This document shows positions 1 to 10,341 of a DNA stretch of 64,000 bases, piece after piece. The translations under genes and the position numbers were made by a program. The notes beneath the pieces are model-generated. The model was not told the DNA's origin and made no database searches. It saw nothing but the letters and a program-made list of their open reading frames with translations. Source of the DNA: Aquisphaera giovannonii (GTDB lineage Bacteria; Planctomycetota; Planctomycetia; Isosphaerales; Isosphaeraceae); contig NZ_CP042997.1 in the NCBI RefSeq assembly GCF_008087625.1, positions 4,588,001 through 4,652,000 of the forward strand, written 5' to 3'. The first letter of the stretch is position 1. Each line of letters starts with the position of its first letter.

Positions 1-402
1 CAGGTGATCCGGGACCTCGTCGAAGGCCTTGTGGAAGGTGACGCTCAGCGGGCGGGCGAGGTCGACGAGCCGGGCGGTCCGCTCCCGGTCGATCGTGCCG
101 TCGGGGAGGAGGATCCCCAGCACCACGCCGGAGGCCCCCAGGGCGGCGGAGGCGGCGACGTCGTGTCGCATCGCCTGGAACTCGGCCTCGGAGGGGAGGA
201 AGTCGCCGGCCCGGGGGCGGACCAGCACGTGCACCGGGACATCGAGCGTCCCGCAGGCCACGGCGATGTCCCCCGCGGATGGCGTGACGCCGCCGACGGC
301 GAGGTCCTGGCAGAGCTCGACCCGGTCGGCGCCGCCCCGGCCGGCGTCGAGCGCGGCCTCCAGGCTCCCGGCACAGATCTCCACGAGGGTTCGCCGACTC
401 AT
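1..402 (-). CDS. cutC: CutC family copper homeostasis protein (partial)
   Basis: The gene reads leftwards out of the window, so only the first 134 codons are visible. The start ATG is at 402-400 and the protein opens MSRRTLVEICAGS. It then has GGADRVELCQDLAVGG, VPVHVLVRPRAGDF and SVTFHKAFDE, the order of signature segments in the CutC TIM barrel. CutC proteins are cytoplasmic and were linked genetically to copper tolerance, but no enzymatic reaction is firmly known. The gene is divergent from the oxidoreductase at 552, sharing a short upstream region. The C-terminal half lies outside the window. The family call is firm; the role in copper handling is only by family. Confidence 0.85.
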   Translation of the reverse strand, partial: MSRRTLVEICAGSLEAALDAGRGGADRVELCQDLAVGGVTPSAGDIAVACGTLDVPVHVLVRPRAGDFLPSEAEFQAMRHDVAASAALGASGVVLGILLPDGTIDRERTARLVDLARPLSVTFHKAFDEVPDHL

Positions 403-551
403 GAGGGGATGCTCCTTCCGGGCCGTCGCCGCCCCGCTCGCCGGCTGGCGTCGGGATGTTTAACAAGTTAGGATGGCGCGTCATCCGCGGGGCCGGGGAC
501 GCCCGGGCGCCGCGAGTCCCGAGTGCCCTTGCCATCCCCGGAGAGACCGCC

Positions 552-1907
552 GTGACCGAGCGACCCGCACCGCCATCGTCCGAGGCCCGCATCGACCGCC
601 CCGCCGGACCGTCCAGCTCGAGGCGCGGCTTCCTCAAAGGGACGGCCGGGGCCGGTGCGATCGCCGCGGCGGGCCCGATGATCGCCCCGATGGTCCACGC
701 CGCCGGCAGCGACGTCATCAAGGTGGGCCTCGTCGGCTGCGGCGGCCGGGGCAGCGGCGCGGCGGAGCAGGCCCTCACCGCGGACAGCGGGACGCGGCTG
801 GTCGCGATGGCCGACGTCTTCTCCGACCGGCTGACCGACGCCCTCTCGGCGCTGAAGTCCTCGGCCGTGGGCGCCAAGGTGGACGTCCCGAAGGACCGCC
901 AGTTCGACGGCTTCGAGGGCTTCAAGCACGTCATCGACCAGGTCGACCTCGTGCTCCTGACCACGCCGCCGCACTTCCGGCCGATGCAGCTGGCCTACGC
1001 CGTCTCCAAGGGGGTCAACACCTTCGTGGAGAAGCCGATGGCCGTGGACGGCCCGGGCCTGCGGATGTTCATCGAGGCCTGCAAGGCCGCCAAGGCCAAG
1101 AACCTCTCGCTGGTCAACGGCTTCTGCTGGCGGTACGACGGGCCGCGGCGGGAGACCATGAAGCGGGTCTTCGACGGCCAGATCGGCAAGGTCACGGCCA
1201 TCGAGACGACGTACAACTCGCAGGGCGTGTGGGACCCGCGCAAGACCCGCGAGCAGTGCGGCTCCGACATGGAGTACCAGCTCCGCAACTGGTACTACTA
1301 CAGCTGGCTCTCGGGCGACCACATCGTCGAGCAGGCGGTGCACGGCATCGACACCATGAACTGGGTCATGAAGGACCAGCTCCCGGTGCGCTGCTGGGGC
1401 GTCGGCGGCCGCCAGGTGCGGACGGATCCCAAGTACGGCAACATCTGGGACCACTTCTCGGTCGTCTACGAGTACCCCGAGGGCGTGCGCGGCTACCACC
1501 ACTGCCGCCACTGGGTGAACACGCCGAACCAGGTGAAGGACTACATCCTGGGGAGCAAGGGCACCGCCGACGTCTTCGGCAACGCGATCACCGGCGAGAA
1601 CAAGTGGCGGTATCGCGCCGGCCGGGAGCGGGCCAGCGGCAACGGCGGGGCGCACAGCGACATGTACCAGGTGGAGCACGACGAGATGTTCGCCGCGATC
1701 CGCGCCGGCAAGCCGGTCAACAACGGCGAGCAGGCCGCGACGAGCACCCTCCTGGCGATCATGGGCCGCGACGCCGCCTACACCGGCCAGGTCCTGACGC
1801 CCGACCAGGTCCTCAACTCCAAGACCGACCTGAGCCCCGCCCGCTACGAGTTCGGCCCCAACCCCGTCCCGCCGGTGCCCGTGCCGGGAGTGACGAAGTT
1901 CGCGTGA
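552..1907 (+). CDS. Gfo/Idh/MocA family oxidoreductase with Tat signal
   Basis: A 451-residue NAD(P)-dependent oxidoreductase of the Gfo/Idh/MocA superfamily, likely acting on a sugar or cyclitol derivative outside the cytoplasm. A twin-arginine signal is present near residue 20 (SSRRGFLKGTAG) followed by an Ala-rich hydrophobic stretch. The Rossmann motif is VGLVGCGGRGSG and the family EKPMAVD loop follows. I chose the GTG at 552 because GGAGAG lies about 7 nt upstream; an in-frame ATG at 456 would add 32 residues before the Tat signal. Planctomycetes encode many exported paralogs of this type, so the substrate cannot be deduced. It converges on the kinase gene that ends at 1985. Confidence 0.9.
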   Translation: MTERPAPPSSEARIDRPAGPSSSRRGFLKGTAGAGAIAAAGPMIAPMVHAAGSDVIKVGLVGCGGRGSGAAEQALTADSGTRLVAMADVFSDRLTDALSALKSSAVGAKVDVPKDRQFDGFEGFKHVIDQVDLVLLTTPPHFRPMQLAYAVSKGVNTFVEKPMAVDGPGLRMFIEACKAAKAKNLSLVNGFCWRYDGPRRETMKRVFDGQIGKVTAIETTYNSQGVWDPRKTREQCGSDMEYQLRNWYYYSWLSGDHIVEQAVHGIDTMNWVMKDQLPVRCWGVGGRQVRTDPKYGNIWDHFSVVYEYPEGVRGYHHCRHWVNTPNQVKDYILGSKGTADVFGNAITGENKWRYRAGRERASGNGGAHSDMYQVEHDEMFAAIRAGKPVNNGEQAATSTLLAIMGRDAAYTGQVLTPDQVLNSKTDLSPARYEFGPNPVPPVPVPGVTKFA

Positions 1908-1984
1908 TCTACATCCACACGGCAGCAGGTTAGCATGGTTTAGTGAACACCGGCCGCTCGCGCCCCGCGACGGCCGGGGGGTCC

Positions 1985-4900
1985 TCAGGGCCCCGGCGCG
2001 GCCTCGCGGATCTGGACGGTGCCGTCGGCGCCGGCGGTGGCCAGGCGGTTGCCGTCGGGGCTGAAGGCGACGCTGGTGACGATGTCGGAGTGGCCGCGGA
2101 GGATGATCAGCTCCTGGCCGGAGGGGACGTCCCAGAGGCGGACGGTGCGGTCCTCGCTCGTGGTGGCGAGGCGCCGGCCATCGGGGCTGAAGGCGACGCA
2201 GAGGACCGACCGCATGTGGCCGTACAGCCTGGCGTCCACCCGGCCGCTCGCCAGGTCCCAGACGGCGACCGTCGAGTCCCAGCTCGCCGAGGCGAGCCGC
2301 TTTCCGTCGGGGCTGAAGGCGACGTGCGAGGCGACGCGGTTGTGCCCCCGAAGGACCGAGCGGACGCGGCCGGTCGCCGCGTCCAGCAGCGTGACGGAGC
2401 CGACGTTGTCGGCCGTGGCGACCGTGGAGCCGTCGGGGCTGATGGCGACGTCGCGGATGATCCCCGTCTCCGCCCCGGCGAACCGCCAGAGCTCGGCGCC
2501 GGACTCCAGGTCGAAGGCGATCGCCAGGGCGTTGTCGCCCGAGACGTTGGGGGCGGCCGTGCCGTCGGGCAGGTAGGCATTGAGCTGGCCGACGACCACC
2601 AGGGTGCGGCCGTCCGGGCCGAGGGCGATCGACTGGAAGCGGTTGGCCGGCTCGTCGCGGCGGAAGACGACGCGCCAATCCGGCGCGGAGCGGGCCTCCA
2701 GGTGCCCCCCCAGGTAGGCCGCGGCGACGAGGCCGCCGTCGGGCCGGACGGCGATCCCGTCCACGGGGCGCCCGCGGGCGCCCTCCGGGGCGTCGACCGA
2801 GGAGACCGCGCGGGGGGCCCCGGTGGCGTCCAGGACCATGAGCCGGGGCGTCACGAGGCCCGCGTCGTCCTCGCGGTTGGCCGAGGCGAGCAGCCGGCCG
2901 CCGTCGGCGAAGAAGGCGACGCGGGCCACCGGGCCGCCGGCCCCCCGCCAGACCCGGGCCTCGCGGCGGACGTCGGCGTCCCAGAGCTTCACGGTCTGGT
3001 CCGACGACCCGGAGGCGATCCGGCGTCCGTCGGGGCTGTACGCCACGCAGGTCACGTTCTTGGTGTGCCCGCGCAGGACGTTGCAGCCGCGGCCGCCGGC
3101 CAGGTCCCAGACCTTGATCGCGCCGTCGGCGCCCGCCGAGGCGAGGTGGGATCCTTCGGGGCTGAAGGCGACGGCGAGCACCCAGTCCTGGTGGCCCGTG
3201 AAGACCCGCCGCGGGGCGCCCCGAAGGGCGTCCCAGAGCCGGATCGTGCCGTCCCAGCTCGAGGTCGCGATCAGGTCGCCGCCGGGGCTGTAGGCGAGCC
3301 CTGTGAGCGGCCCCTCGTGGCCCTGCACGCGGCGGACCTCCTCGCCGGTCGCGGCGTCCCAGAGGATCAGCTCGCCGGGGCGGCTGGCCACCTGGGGGAC
3401 GGTCAGCCAGGAGCCGCTCACGGAGGCGAGGCGCCCGCCGTCGGGGCTGTAGGCCAGGCCCATCAGGTTCTGGGTGTGGCCGCGGAGCGTCCGCTCGAGC
3501 CGGCCCGCGGCGGCGTCCCAGGTCCGGATGACCCCCTTGCCGCGCATGTGGCCCACCTCCTCCAGGGCCGGGTACCCGTGTCCCGTGGCGAGCGTCCTGC
3601 CGTCGGGGCTGAAGGCCAGCGCGTAGATCGTGTCGGGGCCGGTGTCGATCCGCCGCATGAGGCGGCCGCCGTCGGGATCCCAGATCCGGACGACGCCGTC
3701 CTCGCCGCCGGCCGCCAGCAGGCCGGTGCCGGGCTGGACGGCCAGGCCGTAGATGGCCCGGGTGGACTCGCCCAGCCGGTGCAGGCAGCGGCCGTCCTCC
3801 GCGTCCCAGATCCGGATGAATCCGTCCTTGCTGGCGCTGGCGATCCGCCGGCCGTCGCCGAGGAAGCGGACGGCGCTGACGGTCCAGGACTTGTCGGAGG
3901 GCCGGGCGTGGCGGAGCGTGAGGCGCTCGTGGCGGCACTGCTTCTTCAGGTATCGCCACTCCCAGCCCCGGGAGTTCGGCGGGCACTCCTCCAACAGGCG
4001 CTCCACGCGGTCGATGTTGTTGGCCGTCCATTCGCGCTCGGCCAGGGCCATGCGCTGGAAGTACAGGAAGCTCTCGGCGAGCCGCCGCTGGTGGGCCTCG
4101 CCGCGGCGGGCCAGGTCGGTGGCGCGGAACTCGACCTCCAGGCGCTGGTGGTAGAGGTAGCCCAGCACCAGGCCGCAGACCGCCAGGGCCGTGACGACGA
4201 CCATGAGGCCCATCGCGGCCTCCGCCGGCCGGCGATGGGCGCGGCGGAGGATCCGCCGCCAGGTGCTGATCGGCCGCGCCGAGACGGGCTCGCCGTCGAG
4301 GAAGTGGCGGAGGTCGTCGGCCATGGCCAGCGCGGTGGGGTAGCGGTGCCGGGGCTCCTTGGCCATCGCCTTGAGGCAGATGCTCTCCAGGTCGCGGGGG
4401 ACCGAGCGGTCGAGCTGGCGGGGGGGCCTGGGCTCCTCGCCGATCACCCGGGCCAGGACCTCCGCGCGGCCTCCGGTGAAGGGGATCGTCCCGGTGAGCA
4501 GCTCGTAGAGCACGACGCCCATGCTGTAGATGTCGGTGCGGTGGTCGACCGGCCGCCCCGCCACCCGGCCGGCCGCCTGCTCCGGGCTCATGTAGGCGGG
4601 AGTGCCGATCACCGCGCCGTCGTGGGTGATCTGGGCGGCGTCGTCCTCGAGGGAGGCCAGGCCGAAGTCCACGATCCGCGGCTCCCCCGCCCACGGTGCG
4701 TCGCCCGAGGCCCCCCGCGGGGCGTCCGGCCTGTCCGGGCGCGCGGGCGACCGCTCGGTCATGATGTTCGCCGGCTTGATGTCCCGGTGGATGGCCCCCA
4801 TGGCGTGCGCGTAGGCCAGCGTGCCCGCCGCCCTCGCGACGAGCAGCGCCGCGTCCCGCGGCGAGGGCCGCCCCCGGGCCAGCAGGTCGCGGAGCGACGT

Positions 4901-5527
4901 CCCGGTCACGTAGTCGCAGACGAGGATCGGCAGGCCGTCCAGGACCATGACCTCGTGCACCGGGACGATCCCCGGGTGGCGGAGCTGGGCGATGGTCCTC
5001 GCCTCGCGGTAGAACCGCGCCATGTCCTCGCCGCCGCCCACCAGGTGGGCGTGGGGGATCTTCAGCGCGACGACCCGGCCCAGCGGCACGTCGAGCGCCT
5101 TCCACACCGTGCCGAAGGCGCCCGTGCCCACCCGCTCCACCAGCCGGAACTTGCCGACCTGGCGCGGCCGATCCTCCGCCGCCCCCGCCGGCTCGCAGGG
5201 GCCGGGCTCGCCCGCGGCCGGCATCCCCCCCGCGGCGCCGCCGTCGAGCCAGGACGCGTCGAACTCGGGGAACCGGCCGCGGTAGTCCTCCGCCCGCGGC
5301 GGGTCCCCCAGCCGGCGGCGGAACTCGGCCTCCAGGGCGACGAGCTCCCGGAGCAGCGCCGCCCGCTCCGCCGAGCCGGCCGCAAGGTGGTCCAGGAAGG
5401 ACTCGATCGGCGAGGGCCGGCCCGTCCGCCAGGCCGCCTCGAAGCCGTCGCAGAGCTGATCGACCCGCCGGAAGCGGGAGTCGGTCAGGTCGTCGAGCGT
5501 CCCCGAGATGCTGGAACGACCGGCCAT
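1985..5527 (-). CDS. Ser/Thr protein kinase with WD40 repeat domain
   Basis: An 1180-residue one-pass membrane receptor-type kinase. The Hanks-type kinase domain spans about residues 127-412, with the ATP lysine K156 in VVALKIPHA, the catalytic HRDIKPAN at 247-254, DFG at 287-289 and the GTPAYMSPEQ substrate loop. A transmembrane helix lies at about 438-459. After a linker, the rest is a long series of WD40 repeats recognisable by recurring AFSPDGRRLA and IRLWD/VKVWD strings, probably two beta-propellers. All catalytic residues are present. The start at 5527 is chosen because the protein then begins MAGRSSISGTLDD, like related kinases; an upstream in-frame ATG at 5653 is possible. Kinase-WD40 fusions are abundant in Planctomycetes; ligands are unknown. 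Confidence 0.93.
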   Translation of the reverse strand: MAGRSSISGTLDDLTDSRFRRVDQLCDGFEAAWRTGRPSPIESFLDHLAAGSAERAALLRELVALEAEFRRRLGDPPRAEDYRGRFPEFDASWLDGGAAGGMPAAGEPGPCEPAGAAEDRPRQVGKFRLVERVGTGAFGTVWKALDVPLGRVVALKIPHAHLVGGGEDMARFYREARTIAQLRHPGIVPVHEVMVLDGLPILVCDYVTGTSLRDLLARGRPSPRDAALLVARAAGTLAYAHAMGAIHRDIKPANIMTERSPARPDRPDAPRGASGDAPWAGEPRIVDFGLASLEDDAAQITHDGAVIGTPAYMSPEQAAGRVAGRPVDHRTDIYSMGVVLYELLTGTIPFTGGRAEVLARVIGEEPRPPRQLDRSVPRDLESICLKAMAKEPRHRYPTALAMADDLRHFLDGEPVSARPISTWRRILRRAHRRPAEAAMGLMVVVTALAVCGLVLGYLYHQRLEVEFRATDLARRGEAHQRRLAESFLYFQRMALAEREWTANNIDRVERLLEECPPNSRGWEWRYLKKQCRHERLTLRHARPSDKSWTVSAVRFLGDGRRIASASKDGFIRIWDAEDGRCLHRLGESTRAIYGLAVQPGTGLLAAGGEDGVVRIWDPDGGRLMRRIDTGPDTIYALAFSPDGRTLATGHGYPALEEVGHMRGKGVIRTWDAAAGRLERTLRGHTQNLMGLAYSPDGGRLASVSGSWLTVPQVASRPGELILWDAATGEEVRRVQGHEGPLTGLAYSPGGDLIATSSWDGTIRLWDALRGAPRRVFTGHQDWVLAVAFSPEGSHLASAGADGAIKVWDLAGGRGCNVLRGHTKNVTCVAYSPDGRRIASGSSDQTVKLWDADVRREARVWRGAGGPVARVAFFADGGRLLASANREDDAGLVTPRLMVLDATGAPRAVSSVDAPEGARGRPVDGIAVRPDGGLVAAAYLGGHLEARSAPDWRVVFRRDEPANRFQSIALGPDGRTLVVVGQLNAYLPDGTAAPNVSGDNALAIAFDLESGAELWRFAGAETGIIRDVAISPDGSTVATADNVGSVTLLDAATGRVRSVLRGHNRVASHVAFSPDGKRLASASWDSTVAVWDLASGRVDARLYGHMRSVLCVAFSPDGRRLATTSEDRTVRLWDVPSGQELIILRGHSDIVTSVAFSPDGNRLATAGADGTVQIREAAPGP

Positions 5528-5892
5528 GGCCCCACGCCTCCGCCGCATCCTCGCCCGCGAATTCGACCCCGCGCACGCGGGCCCGGGGATCCGGGGCGGC
5601 GCGCAGCCAGGGAGGCATGGCCGGCCATCCGACACCCCCCGGGCCCGCGGCACGACGAGATCCGGGCGAGATCTTGGGGGATCGATGTCGGGGAACGCCG
5701 GGCCTCCGGCGATTAGATAATACCGTTCTCAGGGCGAGGCTTGTCAAAGTAAGTCCGAATTCCGTGCATGCGTCAACGCTCGCACCCGGCTGCCATCCGG
5801 CCGGGCGCGGGCCCCGATGATCGTCCGCCGTCGCATCCTGGCGCGGCGAGCGGGACGCTTCTCGACACGACGTTAGGATCGGGGTGCGCCCG

Positions 5893-8823
5893 ATGCTGAA
5901 GGGCCGTCGAATCCGCCTTTGCCTCGTCGCCGCCGCCGCGGCGAGCGCCGTCGGCATGGGCGCCGGCGGGACCAGCGCCTACAACGCGTGGCGGGCGCGG
6001 GAGGACGTCGACCGGGCCAAGAAGGCCCTGGCGGTGCGGTCCTACGACAAGGCCCGCGCCCTGCTGGCCGATGCGCAGCGGCGGCGCCCGGGGGACGAGG
6101 ACGCGATCATCCTCCTGGGCGCACTCGAGCAGTCGCTGGGCAACCGCGAGGCGGCGGAGGCGGCCTGGTCCCGGCTCGACGCGTCGTCCCCGAGGGCGCC
6201 CGACGTGGCGATGCTCCGGGCGCGGGCCGCGCTGGCCGGCGACCGGTTCGCCGCGGCGGAGCCGCTCCTGCTCGCGGCGCTGCGGGGGAGCGGCAAGCTC
6301 GCGATCGAGGCGAGGGAGACCCTGGTCAACCTGTACAAGATCCAGGGCCGGTTCGTCGAGGCCCGCGCGCTGGTCTCCGCGGGCTGGGGCTCCTACCCGG
6401 ACCCCGTCGGCCTGCTCAAGGAGCTGGAGAACCTCGGCTCGAACAACCCGATGCCGGTGGTGACGGCCAACGCGGCCCTCGAGAGGGCGGCCCGCGCCGC
6501 GCCGGACGACGACCGCGTCTGGCTGGGGCGGGCCAACCTGGCGACCCGGACGGGCCGGTTCGACGAGGCCCGCGCGCTGCTCGACGCCTGCCTGGCCCGC
6601 CGCGGCGACGACCCGGCGGTCTGGCGGGCCCGCTTCGACCGCGCCCTGGCCATCCGGGACGCCGACGAGGTCGAGCGGGCGCTGCGGCACCTCCCCGACG
6701 AGGCCGTCGCGCCCTTCGAGGTGCTGACCCTCCAGGCCTGGTTCGCGTCGCTGGCCGGCGACCGCGCGGAGGAGCGGCGGGCGTACGAGGGGATGCTCCT
6801 GCGTGAGCCCGGGAACCTGCTGGCGATGGCGAGGCTGGCGGACCTCTGCCTGGCCGCCGGGGAGGCCGACGAGGCCGCCGCCCTGCGGTCCCGCCGCGCC
6901 GAGCTGAACCGCGACCTCTACGAATACCAGGAACTGCTCCGGAAGGACGACCCGGGCTCGATCCGCCGGGCCGCCCGCCTGGCCGGGCGGCTGGGCCGCA
7001 CCTTCGAGGCCCACTCGCTGTGGTCCGTGGTGGCGAGGCGGGAGCCGGGGGACGCGGAGGCGGACGAGGCGATGGCGAAGCTCCGCGAGGAGGACGCCCG
7101 CCGCCCCCGGGGGCCGGCCCTCTCCGAGTTCCTCGCGCGCCTGCGCCGCGAGCCGGGCCGGGGCGCGGGGCCGGCCGGCGGGCCGGGCGTCGCCGGCGCG
7201 GCCCCCCGATTCGAGGACGACGCCCGGGCCGCGGGGCTCGTCTTCTCCTTCGACAACGGGGCCAGCCCGCTCCACCACATGCCCGAGACGATGGCCGGCG
7301 GCGTGGGCCTGCTGGACTACGACGGCGACGGCTGGCTGGACGTCTACGCGACCCAGGCCGGGCCGTTCCCCCCGGACCTGAACGCCCCGGCGACGGCCGG
7401 CGACCGGCTCTTCCGGAACCGCCGCGACGGCACCTTCGAGGACGCCACGGCGTCGTCGGGCCTGGCGGCCTTCGCCCGCGGCTACGGCCACGGCGTGACG
7501 GTCGGGGACTACGACGGCGACGGGCACCCCGACCTGTTCATCACCCGATGGCGGCGCTACGCCCTCTACCGCAACCGGGGCGACGGCACGTTCGAAGACG
7601 CGACCGAGCGGGCCGGCCTCGGCGGCGGCCGCGACTGGCCGACCTCCGCCGCCTTCGCCGACCTCGACGGCGACGGCGACCTCGACCTCTACGTCTGCCA
7701 CTACCTCGCGTGGGACGCGGACCGGCCCAATCCGTGCTGGGACGACCGCAAGCACCGCTACAGCTACTGCTCGCCGCAGTACTTCCCCCCGCTGGCCGAC
7801 CACCTCTTCCGCAACGACAAGGGCCGGTTCGCGGACGTGACCGCCGAGGCGGGGATCGCCGACGTCGACGGCCGCGGCATGGGCGTCGTCGCGGCCGACC
7901 TCGACGGCGACGGCCGCGTGGACCTGTACGTCTCCAACGACCAGACGGCGAACTTCCTGTTCCGCAACAGGAGCGGGTTGAAGTTCGAGGAGGTGGCCCA
8001 GGCCTCCGGCGCGGCCAGCAACGGCGAGGGGGCCTACCAGGCGAGCATGGGCCTGGCCTGCGCCGACGCCGACGGCGACGGCCTCCCGGACCTGGCCGTC
8101 ACGAACTTCTTCAACGAGTACACGACCCTCTACCTGAACCGCGGCGGCGGCGTGTTCGCCGACGCGAGCGCCGAGGCCGGCCTGGCGACGGCGACGCGGC
8201 ACCGGCTCGGCTTCGGGCTCGCGTTCCTGGACGCCGACAACGACGGCCGCGTGGACCTGGCCAGCGTCAACGGCCACGTGGACGACTTCCGGCCGGAGGT
8301 CCCGTTCCAGATGCCGGCCCAGCTCCTGATGGGGGCCGGCGGCGGGCGGTTCGCGGACGCGACCGAGGCGGCGGGCGCCCCCTGGACGACCCCCCGCGTC
8401 GGGCGCGGGCTGGCGGTCGGAGACCTGGACAACGACGGCCGGGTCGACCTGGTGGTCCTCTCGCACGACGCCCCGCTGGCCTACTTCCACAACCGGACGC
8501 CCGGCGGCCGCTGGCTCATGCTGGACCTCCGGGGCGAGGGCTGCCGCGACGCGATCGGCGCCCGGGTCGTCGTCTCCGCCGCGGGACGCCGTCTCACTTC
8601 CTGGAAGGTCGGCGGCGGCAGCTACCAGTCCTCGTCCGACCCGAGGCTCCACTTCGGCCTCGGGGCCGCCGACCGCGTGGACTCCGTCGAGGTGACCTGG
8701 CCGTCCGGCCTGGTCGACCGCCACGGCCCCCTCGCCGTCGACCGCGGATACCGGATCCGCGAAGGGCGGCGCGAGGCCGAGCCCCTCCCCGGGTTTCCGG
8801 CCCCGGGCCGGCCGGGACCGTGA
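5893..8823 (+). CDS. TPR and FG-GAP/VCBS repeat protein with ASPIC/UnbV domain (CRTAC1-like)
   Basis: About 976 residues. An N-terminal hydrophobic segment (RLCLVAAAAASAVG) is a signal or anchor. It is followed by an Ala/Arg-rich tetratricopeptide region to about residue 420, then a seven-bladed-propeller-like part made of FG-GAP/VCBS repeats with calcium-loop motifs such as DYDGDGWLDVY, DLDGDGDLDLY and DLDGDGRVDLY. The C-terminus (about the last 100 residues) matches the ASPIC/UnbV domain, with GARVVVSAAGRR and VEVTWPSG. Such proteins are extracytoplasmic and thought to be adhesive or polysaccharide-associated. The ATG at 5893 has a GGGG run 8 nt upstream; a GTG at 5884 is the alternative start. 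Confidence 0.9.
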   Translation: MLKGRRIRLCLVAAAAASAVGMGAGGTSAYNAWRAREDVDRAKKALAVRSYDKARALLADAQRRRPGDEDAIILLGALEQSLGNREAAEAAWSRLDASSPRAPDVAMLRARAALAGDRFAAAEPLLLAALRGSGKLAIEARETLVNLYKIQGRFVEARALVSAGWGSYPDPVGLLKELENLGSNNPMPVVTANAALERAARAAPDDDRVWLGRANLATRTGRFDEARALLDACLARRGDDPAVWRARFDRALAIRDADEVERALRHLPDEAVAPFEVLTLQAWFASLAGDRAEERRAYEGMLLREPGNLLAMARLADLCLAAGEADEAAALRSRRAELNRDLYEYQELLRKDDPGSIRRAARLAGRLGRTFEAHSLWSVVARREPGDAEADEAMAKLREEDARRPRGPALSEFLARLRREPGRGAGPAGGPGVAGAAPRFEDDARAAGLVFSFDNGASPLHHMPETMAGGVGLLDYDGDGWLDVYATQAGPFPPDLNAPATAGDRLFRNRRDGTFEDATASSGLAAFARGYGHGVTVGDYDGDGHPDLFITRWRRYALYRNRGDGTFEDATERAGLGGGRDWPTSAAFADLDGDGDLDLYVCHYLAWDADRPNPCWDDRKHRYSYCSPQYFPPLADHLFRNDKGRFADVTAEAGIADVDGRGMGVVAADLDGDGRVDLYVSNDQTANFLFRNRSGLKFEEVAQASGAASNGEGAYQASMGLACADADGDGLPDLAVTNFFNEYTTLYLNRGGGVFADASAEAGLATATRHRLGFGLAFLDADNDGRVDLASVNGHVDDFRPEVPFQMPAQLLMGAGGGRFADATEAAGAPWTTPRVGRGLAVGDLDNDGRVDLVVLSHDAPLAYFHNRTPGGRWLMLDLRGEGCRDAIGARVVVSAAGRRLTSWKVGGGSYQSSSDPRLHFGLGAADRVDSVEVTWPSGLVDRHGPLAVDRGYRIREGRREAEPLPGFPAPGRPGP

Positions 8824-8870
8824 CCATGGCAAACGTTCCGATGTATTCGAACCGTCTGGGAGTCTCGCCC

Positions 8871-9089
8871 ATGCATATGTCCCGACGACCCTCCGCCCTC
8901 GCCTGGCCCCTCGCCCTGTCCGTCGCGATCGCCGCCCCGCTCGCGGTCGCGGGCTGCGGCGACTCCTCCTCGGGGAAGACCGTCAAGGTCAGTCCGGAAT
9001 TCCAGAAGAAGACCGAGGATTACCTCATCAACTACGGGAACCAGATGAAGGCCCAGCACCAGACCAAGGGCAAGGCCAAGGGGCGCTAG
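8871..9089 (+). CDS. small lipoprotein
   Basis: A 72-residue protein beginning MHMSRRPSALAW, with a hydrophobic segment and a lipobox-like VAGC at about residue 27, so it is probably exported and lipid-anchored. The mature part is short, charged and Lys/Gln-rich, with no recognised domain. GGGAG lies 8 nt before the ATG at 8871; a more upstream in-frame ATG at 8826 would place the signal too far inside. It sits just before the DUF1559 gene. Small lipoproteins next to DUF1559 pseudopilins are common in Planctomycetes, so the two may be co-expressed. Confidence 0.75.
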   Translation: MHMSRRPSALAWPLALSVAIAAPLAVAGCGDSSSGKTVKVSPEFQKKTEDYLINYGNQMKAQHQTKGKAKGR

Positions 9090-9170
9090 GGCCGCCCCCG
9101 CGCCGCAACGCCTCCCGGCACCCGCCCTCGCCGTGACGTCCCATCTCCCCAGCCTCGAAAGGAGCAGTCC

Positions 9171-10289
9171 ATGACCGCAAGGTCCCGCCGCGGCTTCACG
9201 CTGATCGAATTGCTCGTCGTCATCGCGATCATCGCCGTGCTCATCGCCCTGCTGCTGCCCGCGGTGCAGTCGGCCCGGGAGGCCGCCCGCCGCGCCCAGT
9301 GCATCAACAACCTCAAGCAGATCGGCATCGCCCTGCACAACTACCACTCGGCGAACTCCAAGTTCCCCATGGGCAACTCGCTGAACCTCCAGGGGCCCCT
9401 GAACACCGACTGGGCGCTGTGGAACTCCTGGAGCGCCCAGGGCCTGATGCTCGGCTACATGGAGCAGACGCCGATCTACAACGCGATCAACTTCTCCTTC
9501 GGGCCGTACCCGGTGAACCAGTACTCGAACATCAACGCGACGGCCAGCAACGCGATCATCGCGTCGTTCCTGTGCCCGTCCGACCCGTTCGCCGCCAGCG
9601 GGGGGGACCAGTCCGCCGGAGGCGGCTGCATCAACAGCTACGCGGCCTCCTTCGGGGCCACCGCGGGCAATGGGTCGGGCTGGAGCGACAACGTCCTGCC
9701 GCAGAACCACCAGCCGCCGACCGGCACCTCGGGGATGTTCGCCTACGCGCTCTCCTACGGCATCGAGTCGGCGACCGACGGGTCGTCGAACACCATCGCC
9801 TTCGCCGAGTGGCTGGTCGGCGACGGCCGCGGGGCCAGCGGCAGCCGCTACCGCGGCAACATGGAGATGAACGACGGCTCCGGCACCCCGTCGATACTCA
9901 ACGCCCAGACCAACATGCCCGCCATCCTCACGGCGCTCCAGGGCTGCATCTCCAAGTTCCAGAACGAGCCGAACACCAACGCCGCGAACGTCTCCGACTA
10001 CAAGGGCTGGCGGTGGGCGCTCGGGGCCTACGGCTTCGGGTCGTTCAACACGATCCAGCTCCCCAACGACAAGCAGTACAACGTCGGCGGCTGCCGCGAC
10101 GGCTCGGGCAACCAGGCGTGGGCGGACGGCGGCTGGACCATCGGCGCCGCGAGCGCCCACCCCGGCGGCTGCAACGTCCTCTTCGCCGACGGCAGCAGCC
10201 ACTTCGTCAAGGACACCGTCGCCCGCAACATCTGGATGTCGCTGGGCACCCGCAACGGCGGGGAGGTCGTCAGCGCCGACTCGTACTGA
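9171..10289 (+). CDS. DUF1559 domain protein with type IV pilin-like N-terminus
   Basis: A 372-residue protein. The N-terminus [19 protein letters not shown] is a prepilin cleavage/methylation motif with an uninterrupted hydrophobic helix. It is followed by the DUF1559 signature [18 protein letters not shown] and the C-terminal H-X9-DG motif ([19 protein letters not shown]). These proteins are a hallmark of Planctomycetes, where dozens of paralogs may occur. They are believed to be pseudopilin-like surface or secretion components, but no biochemical role is established. The spacer before the ATG holds GAAAGGAG, a good ribosome binding site. Confidence 0.95.
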   Translation: MTARSRRGFTLIELLVVIAIIAVLIALLLPAVQSAREAARRAQCINNLKQIGIALHNYHSANSKFPMGNSLNLQGPLNTDWALWNSWSAQGLMLGYMEQTPIYNAINFSFGPYPVNQYSNINATASNAIIASFLCPSDPFAASGGDQSAGGGCINSYAASFGATAGNGSGWSDNVLPQNHQPPTGTSGMFAYALSYGIESATDGSSNTIAFAEWLVGDGRGASGSRYRGNMEMNDGSGTPSILNAQTNMPAILTALQGCISKFQNEPNTNAANVSDYKGWRWALGAYGFGSFNTIQLPNDKQYNVGGCRDGSGNQAWADGGWTIGAASAHPGGCNVLFADGSSHFVKDTVARNIWMSLGTRNGGEVVSADSY

Positions 10290-10341
10290 TCGCCGACTCC
10301 CGAGGGGGCGGGGCCCGCGCCTCGCCCCCTCCCTCGGCCCC

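Noticed and set aside
468-5957. Very long open frame antisense to the oxidoreductase and shifted against the kinase gene
   Set aside because: Its translation is a low-complexity Arg/Pro/Gly-rich sequence typical of GC-rich shadow frames. The kinase-WD40 protein in the other frame has complete motifs.
5773-8832. 1019-codon minus-strand frame opposite the CRTAC1 gene
   Set aside because: It has Val/Gly/Ala/Arg-rich composition without domains, whereas the plus strand has FG-GAP and UnbV motifs.
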